Part shown: positions 19,199 to 28,200 of the stretch, in pieces | Numbering within the stretch: position 1 is the stretch's first letter | Layout of the letters: the number at the start of each line of letters is the position of its first letter | DNA from: Cellulomonas avistercoris | GTDB lineage: Bacteria; Actinomycetota; Actinomycetes; Actinomycetales; Cellulomonadaceae | NCBI RefSeq assembly: GCF_014836445.1 | Contig: NZ_JACSQV010000014.1 | Location: 29,486 to 93,485, forward strand | Direction of reading: 5' to 3' | Length of the DNA: 64,000 nucleotides | The notes under the pieces: generated by a model | Database searches by the model: none | Told to the model about the DNA's origin: nothing | Seen by the model: only the letters and a program-made list of their open reading frames with translations | Position numbers and translations under genes: made by a program

Positions 19199-20179
19199 AT
19201 GGCAGGCGGTCTGGCGGCGCTCCTGGACGACATCGCGACGCTCGCGAAGCTCGCGGCGGCGTCGGTCGACGACGTCAGCGCGGCTGCCGGCCGCGCGAGC
19301 GCGAAGGCCGCGGGCGTCGTCATCGACGACACCGCGGTGACGCCGCGCTACGTGGCGGGCGCCGCGGCGAACCGTGAGCTGCCGATGATCTGGAAGATCG
19401 CCCGCGGGTCGCTGCGCAACAAGCTGCTGTTCATCCTCCCGGCGATCCTGCTGCTGAGCCAGTTCCTGCCGTGGCTGCTCACGCCGATCCTCATGGTCGG
19501 CGGCACGTACCTCGCGTTCGAGGGGGCCGAGAAGCTGTGGGAGGCCATCAGCGGCAAGCAGCACGACAAGCCCGCGGTCCCCGCGCCCGAGCAGGGCCCC
19601 GAGGCCGAGACGCGCATGGTCTCCAGCGCGATCCGCACGGACTTCATCCTGTCGGCCGAGATCATGGTGATCGCGCTCAACGAGGTCGCCGACGAGCAGC
19701 TGGTGGCCCGCGCCATCATCCTCGTGGTGGTCGCGCTGGCGATCACGGCCGTCGTGTACGGGATCGTCGCGCTCATCGTGAAGATGGACGACGTCGGCGT
19801 GCGGCTCGCGGCGACCCGCCACGGGTTCGTCGCCGGCTTCGGGCGTGGTCTGGTCAACGCCATGCCGAAGGTGCTGGCGGTCCTGTCGACGGTGGGCATC
19901 GCGGCGATGCTGTGGGTCGGCGGTCACATCCTGCTCGTCGGCGTCGACGAGCTCGGGTGGCACGGCCTGTACGACGTCGTGCACCACCTCGAGGAGGCCG
20001 TGCACGGGGTCGCCGGTGTCGGCGGGTTCCTCGCGTGGCTCGTCAACACGCTGGCCTCGGCACTCATCGGCGTGGTCGTCGGCGCGGTAGTCGTGCTCGT
20101 CATGCACCAGGTGCACAAGCGCCGGCACCCGCACGCCGACGCCGACGGCGACGGCGACGCCGGTGCCGCGGCGCACTGA
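19199..20179 (+). CDS. DUF808-family membrane protein
   Basis: A 326-residue membrane protein matching the DUF808/YedI pattern: an N-terminal GGLAALLDDIATLAKLAAAS, then DDTAVTPRYVAG, WKIARGSLRNKLLFILPAILLLS, GGTYLAFEGAEK and IRTDFILSAEIMVIALNEV. About seven hydrophobic segments. The Asp/His-rich C-terminal tail (HPHADADGDGD) could bind cations but may be low-complexity. Function is unknown in the family. The ATG at 19199 is chosen because the conserved domain begins there. Confidence 0.85.
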   Translation: MAGGLAALLDDIATLAKLAAASVDDVSAAAGRASAKAAGVVIDDTAVTPRYVAGAAANRELPMIWKIARGSLRNKLLFILPAILLLSQFLPWLLTPILMVGGTYLAFEGAEKLWEAISGKQHDKPAVPAPEQGPEAETRMVSSAIRTDFILSAEIMVIALNEVADEQLVARAIILVVVALAITAVVYGIVALIVKMDDVGVRLAATRHGFVAGFGRGLVNAMPKVLAVLSTVGIAAMLWVGGHILLVGVDELGWHGLYDVVHHLEEAVHGVAGVGGFLAWLVNTLASALIGVVVGAVVVLVMHQVHKRRHPHADADGDGDAGAAAH

Positions 20180-20197
20180 CGGGCGGGCCCGGCGCGC

Positions 20198-21013
20198 TCA
20201 GTCCGTCGAGGGCCCGAACCTCTCGGCGCGGATCGCGCGCGCCTCGTGGCCGAGGACCAGCAGCATCCGCGTCATCGCCTCGACGAACCCGGTCGGCCCG
20301 CAGACGTAGCAGACCGGCTCGAGCGCGGCCGGCCAGCCGTGGTGCGCGAGGTCCCGCAGCCCGATGCGGGCGGGCGGGCGCGGGGCGTCCGGGGGAGCGG
20401 CGCGCGTGAACCACACGTCGGCGTCGACGCCGTCGAGACGCCCGCGCGTGAGCTCGTCGAGGAAGAGCGCGTCGGTCGGCATGCGCACCGAGTACAGGAC
20501 GCGGAACGGGGTGCGGTCGCCCGCGGCACGACGCGCGCGCACCATGGCGGCCAGCGGCGTGACCCCCGACCCCCCGGCGAGCAGCAGCACGGGCGCACCG
20601 TGCGCGGTGCCGGGCTCCCAGACGAACCAGCCGCCCACGGGGCCGCGGACCTCGATCCCGGCGCCCACCGGCAGGTCGTCGACGAGGTAGGTCGACACCT
20701 CGCCGCCCATGACGCGCTGGACGGTCACATGCACGTGGCCGGGGTGCGCGGGGTCGGTGGGGGCGCTGACCGAGTAGGCGCGCGACGCGGTGTAGCCGTC
20801 GTCGGCGGTCAGCCGCAGGTCGACGTGCTGCCCGGCGCGGTGGCCGGGCCAGCCGGGGACGTCGAGGACGAGCGTGCGGGCGCTCGGGGTCTCCTGCCAC
20901 GCGTCGACGACGCGCGCGACGCGCCAGCCTGCGGTGGTGGCGAAGCGCTCGCCCAGGCGCGCGGCGCGCGGTGCGGCGTCGGGGGCCTCGTCGGCGGTCG
21001 CGGCAGCCGTCAC
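20198..21013 (-). CDS. Ferredoxin-reductase-type FAD/NAD(P) oxidoreductase
   Basis: A 271-residue flavoprotein reductase. FAD domain: GHRAGQHVDLRL and SRAYSVSAPTDP (the RxYS flavin motif). NAD(P) domain: LLLAGGSGVTPLAAMVR and CYVCGPTGFVEAM. No 2Fe-2S domain is present. GTG 21013 overlaps the stop of the sulfite-oxidase-like gene (GTGA); the longer open frame is antisense. It probably passes electrons from or to the partner molybdoenzyme. Confidence 0.9.
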   Translation of the reverse strand: MTAAATADEAPDAAPRAARLGERFATTAGWRVARVVDAWQETPSARTLVLDVPGWPGHRAGQHVDLRLTADDGYTASRAYSVSAPTDPAHPGHVHVTVQRVMGGEVSTYLVDDLPVGAGIEVRGPVGGWFVWEPGTAHGAPVLLLAGGSGVTPLAAMVRARRAAGDRTPFRVLYSVRMPTDALFLDELTRGRLDGVDADVWFTRAAPPDAPRPPARIGLRDLAHHGWPAALEPVCYVCGPTGFVEAMTRMLLVLGHEARAIRAERFGPSTD

Positions 21014-21642
21014 GGGTCGCCCTGGTAGCGCTGCTCGCGCCACGGGTCGCCGTAGTCGTGGTAGCCGTTGCGCTCCCAGAAGCCCTGCTGCTCGGCGTCG
21101 AGCAGCGTGATGGACCGGACCCACTTGGCGGACTTCCACAGGTACAGGTGCGGCACGAGGAGCCGCGCGGGGCCGCCGTGCAGCGGGTCGAGCGGGCGGC
21201 CGTCGTAGGTGTGGGCGACCCACGCCTTGCCGCCCAGCAGGTCGGCGACGGGCAGGTTGGTGGTGTACCCGCCGTAGCACCCGACGAGCGCGTACTGCGC
21301 GGCGGACGGGACGTCGGCCAGCAGCACGTCGAGGCTGACGCCGCGCCAGCGGGTCCCGAACTTCGACCAGCGGGTCACGCAGTGCAGGTCGACGACCGCG
21401 TCCTCCTGGGGCAGGGCCATGAGGTCGGCCCACGTCCACCGGAAGGTCGTGCGGTCCTCGGTGCTGACCTCGAGCTGCCAGGTCGCGCTGTCGACGTTCG
21501 GGGTGGGGCCGGCCGACAGGACGGGGAAGTCGTGGACCTCGTACTGCCCGGGTGGCAGCGCGACGCCCGACGTGCGGGGCCGGCCGCGGAAGCCCGGGGT
21601 CAGGGCCGGCGGGTCGGCGCTCGGTGCGTCGCTCGGCGTCAC
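21010..21642 (-). CDS. Sulfite-oxidase-like molybdopterin-dependent enzyme
   Basis: A 210-residue oxidoreductase with only the Moco-binding (SUOX/MsrP-like) domain. Motif DLHCVTRWSKFGTRWRGV contains the Cys expected to ligate molybdenum, and GGYTTNLPVADLLGG and GGPARLLVPHLYLWKSAKWV are the other conserved blocks. No Tat signal is seen with the GTG start at 21642, so it is probably cytoplasmic, unlike MsrP. Ribosome-site evidence for this GTG is weak; an upstream start in the same frame would add about 36 residues. Co-translated with the flavin reductase. Confidence 0.85.
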   Translation of the reverse strand: MTPSDAPSADPPALTPGFRGRPRTSGVALPPGQYEVHDFPVLSAGPTPNVDSATWQLEVSTEDRTTFRWTWADLMALPQEDAVVDLHCVTRWSKFGTRWRGVSLDVLLADVPSAAQYALVGCYGGYTTNLPVADLLGGKAWVAHTYDGRPLDPLHGGPARLLVPHLYLWKSAKWVRSITLLDAEQQGFWERNGYHDYGDPWREQRYQGDP

Positions 21643-21763
21643 GCGACCATGAAACACCCGCGGCGCCTCGCGGGGACACCCCCTGACCGGTCGGCGGGCG
21701 TGCCGCCGCGGGACCAGGAGGGCGAGGTAACGTGGCAGGGGTCGGAGCATCGAAGGAGCGGAC

Positions 21764-21973
21764 GTGACGAAGCAGCCCCGCGAACGGCTGGACGCGACCG
21801 CCTGGCTCGCGCGCTACCTGCTGGGTCCGGCGCAGGTCAGCGACCCGCGCCGCACCGGGCGTGACACCACCGAGGCCGAGCAGGAGCGCGAGGGTGCGCT
21901 GCACGACGGCTTCGAGCGCGTGCGCGACGCCTCCGGCCGCGTGTACCTCGTGGCCAGGGGCGACGACGCCTGA
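21764..21973 (+). CDS. Small conserved-looking hypothetical protein
   Basis: 69 residues, charged, no membrane segment or Cys. GTG 21764 has GAAGGAG about 7 bases upstream, and codon usage matches neighbours. The sequence (LDATAWLARYLLGPAQVSD...) resembles no family I recognise. It is divergent from the sulfite-oxidase-like gene and convergent with the NAD-kinase-like gene. Confidence 0.6.
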   Translation: MTKQPRERLDATAWLARYLLGPAQVSDPRRTGRDTTEAEQEREGALHDGFERVRDASGRVYLVARGDDA

Positions 21974-21980
21974 CGCGTCC

Positions 21981-22883
21981 TCACGGTGCGACCAGGCGCA
22001 GCCGCCGATCGGCCACGTCCAGCGTGACCGTCTGCCCCCACGTGGCGGTGAGCCGGTCGGCCTCCAGCCCGTCGCCGAACAGCACGAGCGCGTCGGACTC
22101 GACGACGAGCGTGAGCCGCTGGTCGTGCGTCAGCAGCCCCGCTGTGCGCGCCGCGCCGGTGGTCGGGGAGGGCCACGCCTCGCGGACGAACCAGGCCAGC
22201 GCGTCGTCGGCGGGTCCGGGCAGCGGCGGTGCGCCCGTGCGACCGCGTGCGAGCGACGTCGCCCAGCCGGTCGACCCGGTCCCCGTCGTCACGACGACGC
22301 CCGACGACGACTGCCGTTCGCTGCCGTCGGGCGACGTCAGCACGTACCGGGCCGACTGGTGGCCTACGTGCCCGACGTACACGTCGTTGAGCGCGTCGAG
22401 CGACGTGCCGTCGTCGACGACCGCCCGCACCAGCGCGCGCCCCTCGACGACCGCCGCGCCCCGCACGACGTCCGCCAGCGCGCCGGCCACCTGGGCGGAC
22501 CGGTGCCGCACGAGCACGCCGGCGTTGCGCCCGGGCTCGGGGTCGACCCCGACGACGAGCTGGTCGCGCAGGTACTTGGCGGTGTTCGCGACCAGCCCGT
22601 CGGGGCCGACGACGAGGCACACGTCACCGGGGTCGAACGCGAAGCGGTGCAGGTCGCCACGCTCGACGTCGCCGCGCCGCCAGTCCGTCGGCACGGCAGC
22701 ACGGACCTCGCGCAGCGCGTCGTCGAGGGCGTCGTGCCGCGCCTGCACGTCGGCCAGGTCCCGGCCCCGGGTGCGCAGGAAGAACTCGACCTGACCGCGG
22801 GTGCCGTGCCGGTCGACGAGCTCCTCGAGCTCCGAGCGCCGGTGCACGACGACCGCGCGGGGTGCCAGTGCCACGTCACTCAC
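21981..22883 (-). CDS. NAD-kinase-like protein with degenerate nucleotide-binding motifs
   Basis: A 300-residue protein with the NAD/diacylglycerol-kinase-like fold. Residues near 190-240 hold LNDVYVGHVGHQSARYVL and VVTTGTGSTGWATS, matching the NAD kinase blocks around LNE and TPTGSTAY. The usual GGDGT is replaced by VGPDGLVANT, so catalysis may be altered and the ligand may not be NAD. The GTG at 22883 overlaps the SPFH gene by 8 bases, so the two form an operon. Control by the divergent Nudix-type regulator supports a link to NAD metabolism (inference). Confidence 0.75.
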   Translation of the reverse strand: MSDVALAPRAVVVHRRSELEELVDRHGTRGQVEFFLRTRGRDLADVQARHDALDDALREVRAAVPTDWRRGDVERGDLHRFAFDPGDVCLVVGPDGLVANTAKYLRDQLVVGVDPEPGRNAGVLVRHRSAQVAGALADVVRGAAVVEGRALVRAVVDDGTSLDALNDVYVGHVGHQSARYVLTSPDGSERQSSSGVVVTTGTGSTGWATSLARGRTGAPPLPGPADDALAWFVREAWPSPTTGAARTAGLLTHDQRLTLVVESDALVLFGDGLEADRLTATWGQTVTLDVADRRLRLVAP

Positions 22884-23880
22884 CCCGGCCGGCGGTGAGC
22901 GCGGCGAGCGCACCGGTCAGCAGGTCGGGCGTGACGGTGACCTGGCCGATCGCCGGCAGGTGCGACGCGAGCTCGCGCAGCGCGACCGCGAGCAGCACGC
23001 CCTGGTCGACGTCGGCCAGCGCGGCCATGCGGGCGCGCTCGGCGGCGCCGTCCGCCTCGCCCTGCAGGCGGGTGGCCTCGGCGTCGGCGGTGGCCTGCAG
23101 GTGGCGGCGCTCGGCCGTGGCGCGGGCCGCGATGAGGGCCGCGGCCGCGGCCTCGTCGGCCCTGACGCGGGCGTTGGTGCCCTCCTGCGCGACGAGCTGC
23201 TGCTCGCGTCCCGCGAGCTCGATGCGGTTGTTCAGCTCGTTCTCGGCGATCGCCCGCTCGCGCTCGACGGCCAGGGCGCGCCGCTCGAACGTCGACCGGT
23301 CGGCCTCGGCCTGGGCGCCCTCGCGCGCCGGGGTCTGCAGCGCCCGCTCGAGGTCGGCGTCGGCGCGGACCGACCCGACGCGCGCGCCGAGGACCCGCAG
23401 CCCGGTGGCGGCGACGCGCTCGTCGGCGAGCAGCGCGGCGGTGACCTGGTGGCGCAGCGGGCCGGTGCCCGACGACACGGCCTCGCGCAGCGTGCTGCCG
23501 GCGAGCGCGTCCATGACGTGCCCGGCGGCGAGCTCGCCGAGCAGCTGGCCGACCTGCTGCAGCGGGTCGGCGGTCCAGCGTCCGGTGCCGGCGTCGATGC
23601 TGAAGTCGAGGCGCTGCGCGACGACCTCGGGGTTCTCGAAGCGGTAGCTGACCGTCACCTGCGCGGTGACGTCCTGCAGGTCGGCGGTGCGGGCGTGGGC
23701 GACGAGCGGGAGCTCGCGGTCGTCGACGGGCACCTCCGAGAGCACGGCCGTCAGCGGGCGGAACCAGAAGGCGAGGCCGACGCCCGAGCGGCGCAGCTGC
23801 CCGCCCGTCATCTGCATGACGTGGGCCGTGGGGGTCGAGCGCAGGTGCCGGACGAGGGGGTAGCGGGTGATGGTGGCCAT
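22876..23880 (-). CDS. SPFH/Band-7 (slipin/flotillin-like) protein
   Basis: 334 residues. The Band-7 domain covers about 20-180 (PVDDRELPLVAHARTADLQD followed by VTAQVTVSYRFENPEVV). A long Ala/Glu/Arg-rich coiled coil with ERERAIAENELNNRIELAGREQ covers about 190-300, as in flotillin-like scaffolds. There is no clear N-terminal membrane anchor, unlike most slipins. ATG 23880 has GGAGG upstream; the longer frame start is rejected. It is first in the operon with the NAD-kinase-like gene and divergent from the Nudix regulator. Confidence 0.85.
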   Translation of the reverse strand: MATITRYPLVRHLRSTPTAHVMQMTGGQLRRSGVGLAFWFRPLTAVLSEVPVDDRELPLVAHARTADLQDVTAQVTVSYRFENPEVVAQRLDFSIDAGTGRWTADPLQQVGQLLGELAAGHVMDALAGSTLREAVSSGTGPLRHQVTAALLADERVAATGLRVLGARVGSVRADADLERALQTPAREGAQAEADRSTFERRALAVERERAIAENELNNRIELAGREQQLVAQEGTNARVRADEAAAAALIAARATAERRHLQATADAEATRLQGEADGAAERARMAALADVDQGVLLAVALRELASHLPAIGQVTVTPDLLTGALAALTAGRGE

Positions 23881-23917
23881 GTCGGTGCCTCCGTGGTGGG
23901 CTCGGAGCCCTGAGTGA

Positions 23918-23978
23918 TTTGATGTCACGACGACGATAAATGGCCCACTGGTTTGATGTCAACCTGACGAGATATGGT
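23918..23978. promoter_or_regulatory. Divergent promoter region with TTTGATGTCA direct repeats
   Basis: TTTGATGTCA occurs at 23918-23927 and 23952-23961, 34 bp apart. For the minus-strand SPFH operon, TTGACA (complement of 23957-23962), an 18-bp spacer and TATCGT (complement of 23933-23938) form a near-consensus promoter, and the second repeat overlaps its -35. For the plus strand, TATGGT at 23973-23978 lies 6 bases before GTG 23985. GTCA-ACC-TGAC (23958-23968) is a small palindrome. These are plausible binding sites for the Nudix/winged-helix protein. Confidence 0.6.
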
Positions 23979-23984
23979 GGTCGT

Positions 23985-24686
23985 GTGACGCTCCCCGGGT
24001 ACGACCCCGCCGACTTCCCGCCGTTCGCGGTGACCGTGGACCTCGTCGTCCTCACGCTGCGCGGCGGAGAGCTGCACGTGCTCCTCGTCGAGCGCGGCGC
24101 CGAGCCGTGGCGCGGGCACTGGGCGCTGCCCGGCGGGTTCGTGCGGCCCGACGAGGGCCTCGACGCCGCGGCAGAGCGCGAGCTCGCCGAGGAGACGGGC
24201 GTGCACGACGTCCCCGGGCACCTCGAGCAGCTCGCGTCGTACGGCGACCCCGGGCGCGACCCGCGCATGCGCGTCGTCTCCGTCGCGTACCTCGCGCTCG
24301 CCCCCGACCTGCCCGAACCGCGGGCCGGGACGGACGCCGCGCAGGCCGCGTGGGTCCCCGTGGCGCGGGCGCAGCGCGAGGCCCTCGCGTTCGACCACGC
24401 GCGCATCCTCGCCGACGGGCTCGAGCGCGCCCGCGCCAAGCTCGAGTACAGCTCGCTGGCCACCGCGTTCTGCGGGCCCGAGTTCACGATCGGGGACCTG
24501 CGGCGCGTGTACGAGGCCGTGTGGGGCGCGACGCTCGACCCCCGCAACTTCCACCGCAAGCTCACGGGCGTGCCCGGTCTGCTGGTCGACACGGGCCGCA
24601 CGCGCACCGAGGGCCGGGGCCGCCCCGCGACCGTCTACCGGCGGGGCGACGTCACGACGCTGCACCCGCCCCTCACGCGGGACTGA
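23985..24686 (+). CDS. Nudix-domain regulator with C-terminal winged helix (NrtR-like)
   Basis: 233 residues. A complete Nudix box (G-x5-E-x7-REL-x-EE-x-GV) covers about residues 51-73, after the NrtR-like opening FPPFAVTVDLVVLT. The C-terminal 80 residues (FTIGDLRRVYEAVWG then LDPRNFHRKLTGV) form the winged-helix region of NrtR-type regulators that sense ADP-ribose or related nucleotides. GTG 23985 is preferred over ATG 23940 because the conserved domain starts there and a -10 and operator-like repeat lie in between. The intact box means hydrolase activity may be retained. Confidence 0.85.
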   Translation: MTLPGYDPADFPPFAVTVDLVVLTLRGGELHVLLVERGAEPWRGHWALPGGFVRPDEGLDAAAERELAEETGVHDVPGHLEQLASYGDPGRDPRMRVVSVAYLALAPDLPEPRAGTDAAQAAWVPVARAQREALAFDHARILADGLERARAKLEYSSLATAFCGPEFTIGDLRRVYEAVWGATLDPRNFHRKLTGVPGLLVDTGRTRTEGRGRPATVYRRGDVTTLHPPLTRD

Positions 24687-24718
24687 GGGGCGAGGCCCCG
24701 GCGCTCAGCCCGCTTGCG

Positions 24719-24780
24719 CCTCAGCCGCCCTGCACCTCAGCCGCCCTGCACCTCAGCCGCCCTGCACCTCAGCTGCCCAG
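24719..24780 (+). repeat. 16-bp tandem repeat, about 3.9 copies
   Basis: CCTCAGCCGCCCTGCA is repeated exactly at 24719-24734, 24735-24750 and 24751-24766, with a partial, one-base-different copy after it. The PutA stop codon (24769-24771) falls in the last copy. It lies between the convergent Nudix and putA genes. Confidence 0.9.
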
Positions 24781-27700
24781 GGGCAGCGCGTCGTCCGTCA
24801 GGTGGTGCGGCGTGCCGAACCGGTGGGCCGTGACGCTCACCGCCTGCTCGCGCACGAACGGCAGCAGCTCGACGCGCCCCGCTTCGGTCACGGGGTGGTC
24901 CCAGGTCGCGACGTCGGGGCGGCCGTCCGTGGCGGCCGCGAGGTCGGCGGCCGTCCCCCCGACCAGGCGCACGCGGCCACCGGGGAGCCCGCCCACGCGG
25001 GCCGCCCAGGCCGTGTCGTCCTCGACCTGCAGCGGCCCGACGGCCGAGACCGCGTCCGTCAGCCGCGGCGGCAGCGCTGCGGGCACCGACACGACGACGC
25101 GCGACCCGGCGAGCGCCGCGGCGGCGACGACGCGGACCAGGTCAACCACCGGCGCCCCGGCGGACTGCCGCACCAGCACCGGCGCGCTCACCGGCACGTG
25201 GCGCAGCACGTTGCGCTCGCAGACCAGCGCGCTGACGTCGCGCGCCGCGAACAGGTCGTGCCACGCGGTGGCGTCGCTGCGCGCGGCGCGCTGGACGCGC
25301 TCGGCGTCGGCGGCCGGCAGCTCGGCGCGTGCGGCCTCGACCAGCGCGAGCACGCGCGGGTGCGTCACCGCCGTGCCGGTGGTGGCGCGTGCCGACGTCC
25401 ACGAGCCGAGCCCCGCCAGGTAGCTGGGCCCGCCCGCCTTGGTGCCCGGTCCGACGGCCGACCGCTTCCACCCGCCGAACGGCTGGCGGCGCACGATCGC
25501 GCCCGTCGTGCCGCGGTTGACGTAGAGGTTCCCCGCCTCCACGCGGTCGAGCCACCGCGCGACCTCGTCGGCGTCGAGACTGTGCAGGCCCGAGGTCAGG
25601 CCGTAGTCCACGTCGTTGACCAGGTCGATCGCGTCGTCGAGCGTCGCGGCGGTCATGACGCCCAGCACGGGCCCGAAGTACTCGGTCCGGTGCGTGCGCG
25701 ACCCGCGGCGCACCCCCGTCACGACACCCGGCGTCCACAGCCGGCCCGCGTCGTCGAGCCGGCGCGGCGCCAGCGCCCACGCCTGGCCCGGCTCGAGCTC
25801 GGTCAGCCCCACCAGCAGCTTGCCCATCGCGGGCTCGATGAGCGGCCCCATCTGGGTGCGCGCGTCCTGCGGCGGACCGACGGTCAGGGACGACACCGCG
25901 TCGAGCAGCTGCGACCGGAACCGGCGCGACGTCGCCACCGACCCGACCAGCACCACCAGCGACGCGGCCGAGCACTTCTGCCCCGCGTGCCCGAACGCGG
26001 ACGCGACGACGTCACGCACGGCCAGGTCGAGGTCCGCGCTCGGCGTCACGACGATCGCGTTCTTGCCGCTCGTCTCCGCCAGCAGCGGCAGGTCCGGGCG
26101 GAACGAGCGGAACAGTTCGGCCGTCTCGTACGCGCCGGTGAGGATCACGCGGTCCACGACGGGGTGGGCGACCAGCGCGCGGCCGAGCGTCGCCTCCTCG
26201 ACCTGCACCAGGCGCAGGACGTCGCGCGGCACACCCGCCTCCCACAGCGCCTCGGCCAGCACCGCGCCGCACCGCTCGGCGGGCCCGGCCGGCTTGAGGA
26301 CGACCGCGGACCCTGCGGCCAGCGCCGCGAGCGTCGAGCCGGCGGGGATCGCGACGGGGAAGTTCCACGGCGGCGTGACGAGCGTGAGCGCGGCCGGCAC
26401 GAACCGTGCACCGTCGACGTGCTCGAGCCCGCGTGCGAGCTCGGCGTACCAGTGCGCGAAGTCGACGGCCTCGGACACCTCGGGATCGCCCTGGTCGACG
26501 GTCTTGCCCGCCTCGGACGCCATGACCTCCAGCAGGTCGCCGCGGTGCGCCTCGAGGGCGTCGGCGGCACGGTCGAGGACCGCGGCCCGCTCGGACGCCG
26601 GGCGCCGGCCCCACTCCTGGCCGGCGCGGCGCGCGTCGCGAAGGAGCGCGTCCAGCGCGTCCACGTCGTGCACCCGCGCGGCGTCGATCGTGGGGGAGCC
26701 GAGGCGTGACGCGGGCACGCGCGCCAGCACGTCGCGCACCCACGCGCGGTGCTCCGGCACCGCGGGGTCGGTGTCGGGGGTGTTCGTGAAGGCGCCGGGC
26801 GCCGACGGGGGCACGGCCGCGTGCCGGTCGGGCACGCGGTGCCGGTCCGGGACGGGCCGGTCGACGTCCGCGAGGGACGCGAGGAACCGGTCGCGCTCGC
26901 GGGTGAACAGGGCGTCGTCGTCGGCGAGGTCGAAGACCGCGGACATGAAGTTGTCGTCCGACGCGCCCTCCTCCAGCCGGCGCACCAGGTAGGCGATGGC
27001 GACGTCGAACTCCTGCGGCGCGACCACCGGCGTGTAGAGCAGCAGGGTCCCGACGTCGCGGCGCACCGCGTCGGCCTGCCCGGGCGCCATGCCGAGCAGC
27101 ATCTCGAGCTCGACCCCGTCGCGGACGCCGCGCTCACCGGCGAGCAGCCAGGCGTGCGCGACGTCGAACAGGTTGTGCCCCGCCACGCCGAGGCGGACGT
27201 TCGCGACGCGGTCGGGGTGCAGCGCCCAGTCGAGGACGCGCTTGTAGTGCGCGTCCGTCTCGCGCTTGGTGCCCCAGGTCGCCAGGGGCCAGCCGTGCAG
27301 CTCGGCCTCGACGTGCTCCATCGGCAGGTTGGCGCCCTTGACGAGCCGCACCTTGATGCCCGCGCCGCCCGCCGCGCGTCGTCGTGCCGCCCACGTCTGG
27401 AGCCGCTGCATCGCGGGCAGCGCGTCCGGCAGGTAGGCCTGCAGCACGATCCCCGCCTCGAGCCCGACGAGCGAGGGGCGGTCCAGCAGCCGCGTGAAGA
27501 CCTCCACGGTGAGGTCGAGGTCCTTGTACTCCTCCATGTCGAGGTTGACGAACTTCGGCGTCGTGGCCGCGGCCGCCTGCTCGAACAGCGGCGCCAGGTG
27601 CTCGACGACGTCGGTGACGGCCTCCTCGAACGCCCACGGCGCGTGCGGTGCGACGACGGACGACACCTTGACCGACACGTAGTCGACGTCGTCGCGCGCG

Positions 27701-28191
27701 AGGAGGCGCCGCGTGCCGGCGAGCCGCCGCGCCGCCTCACGACCACCCAGGACGGCCTCGCCGAGCAGGTTGACGTTCAGGCGCGTGCCGTCGCGGCGCA
27801 GCCGGGCGATCGTGGCGCCGAGCCGCCGGTCGGTCGCGTCGACCACGAGGTGCCCGACCAGGTGCCGCAGGACGCGGCGCGCGACCGGCACGACGACGCC
27901 GGGGAGCGTCGGCGCGAGCGCTCCACCCACGCGCAGGGCGACCCGCAGCGGTGGCGGCAGGAACGCGGGCGGGCGCGCGGCGCGCTCGTGCAGCCGCCGC
28001 GCGGCGACCGTGTGGTCCTCGGGCCGCACGACGCCGTCGACGAACCCGACGGCGAACGCCAGGCCGTCCGGCTCGCGCAGCAGCGCGGCGAGCTGCCGGG
28101 CGGCCGGGTCGACGGGTGCGTCGGCGGCCTGCGTGAGCCAGCGGCGGACGAGCGCCACGACCGCCTCCGCGTGCGTCGCGGTGTCGGTCAT
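24769..28191 (-). CDS. putA: Bifunctional proline dehydrogenase / L-glutamate gamma-semialdehyde dehydrogenase
   Basis: A 1140-residue fusion that oxidises proline to glutamate in two steps. Residues 1-440 are the FAD-dependent proline dehydrogenase barrel (YVSVKVSSVVAP, FVNLDMEEYKDLDLT, VRLVKGANLPMEH). Residues about 510-960 are the aldehyde dehydrogenase domain, with the general-base Glu in LLAETSGKN and nucleophile Cys in GHAGQKCSAAS. The C-terminal 170 residues have lost obvious catalytic motifs, as in long PutA forms. No N-terminal ribbon-helix-helix domain, so it is not a self-repressing trifunctional PutA. It begins 9 bases after a Fur-family gene. Confidence 0.95.
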   Translation of the reverse strand: MTDTATHAEAVVALVRRWLTQAADAPVDPAARQLAALLREPDGLAFAVGFVDGVVRPEDHTVAARRLHERAARPPAFLPPPLRVALRVGGALAPTLPGVVVPVARRVLRHLVGHLVVDATDRRLGATIARLRRDGTRLNVNLLGEAVLGGREAARRLAGTRRLLARDDVDYVSVKVSSVVAPHAPWAFEEAVTDVVEHLAPLFEQAAAATTPKFVNLDMEEYKDLDLTVEVFTRLLDRPSLVGLEAGIVLQAYLPDALPAMQRLQTWAARRRAAGGAGIKVRLVKGANLPMEHVEAELHGWPLATWGTKRETDAHYKRVLDWALHPDRVANVRLGVAGHNLFDVAHAWLLAGERGVRDGVELEMLLGMAPGQADAVRRDVGTLLLYTPVVAPQEFDVAIAYLVRRLEEGASDDNFMSAVFDLADDDALFTRERDRFLASLADVDRPVPDRHRVPDRHAAVPPSAPGAFTNTPDTDPAVPEHRAWVRDVLARVPASRLGSPTIDAARVHDVDALDALLRDARRAGQEWGRRPASERAAVLDRAADALEAHRGDLLEVMASEAGKTVDQGDPEVSEAVDFAHWYAELARGLEHVDGARFVPAALTLVTPPWNFPVAIPAGSTLAALAAGSAVVLKPAGPAERCGAVLAEALWEAGVPRDVLRLVQVEEATLGRALVAHPVVDRVILTGAYETAELFRSFRPDLPLLAETSGKNAIVVTPSADLDLAVRDVVASAFGHAGQKCSAASLVVLVGSVATSRRFRSQLLDAVSSLTVGPPQDARTQMGPLIEPAMGKLLVGLTELEPGQAWALAPRRLDDAGRLWTPGVVTGVRRGSRTHRTEYFGPVLGVMTAATLDDAIDLVNDVDYGLTSGLHSLDADEVARWLDRVEAGNLYVNRGTTGAIVRRQPFGGWKRSAVGPGTKAGGPSYLAGLGSWTSARATTGTAVTHPRVLALVEAARAELPAADAERVQRAARSDATAWHDLFAARDVSALVCERNVLRHVPVSAPVLVRQSAGAPVVDLVRVVAAAALAGSRVVVSVPAALPPRLTDAVSAVGPLQVEDDTAWAARVGGLPGGRVRLVGGTAADLAAATDGRPDVATWDHPVTEAGRVELLPFVREQAVSVTAHRFGTPHHLTDDALPLGS

Positions 28192-28200
28192 GGCTCCTCC

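Noticed and set aside
24719..24780. CRISPR or transcription-factor array
   Set aside because: A simple tandem repeat without spacers, ending inside a stop codon.
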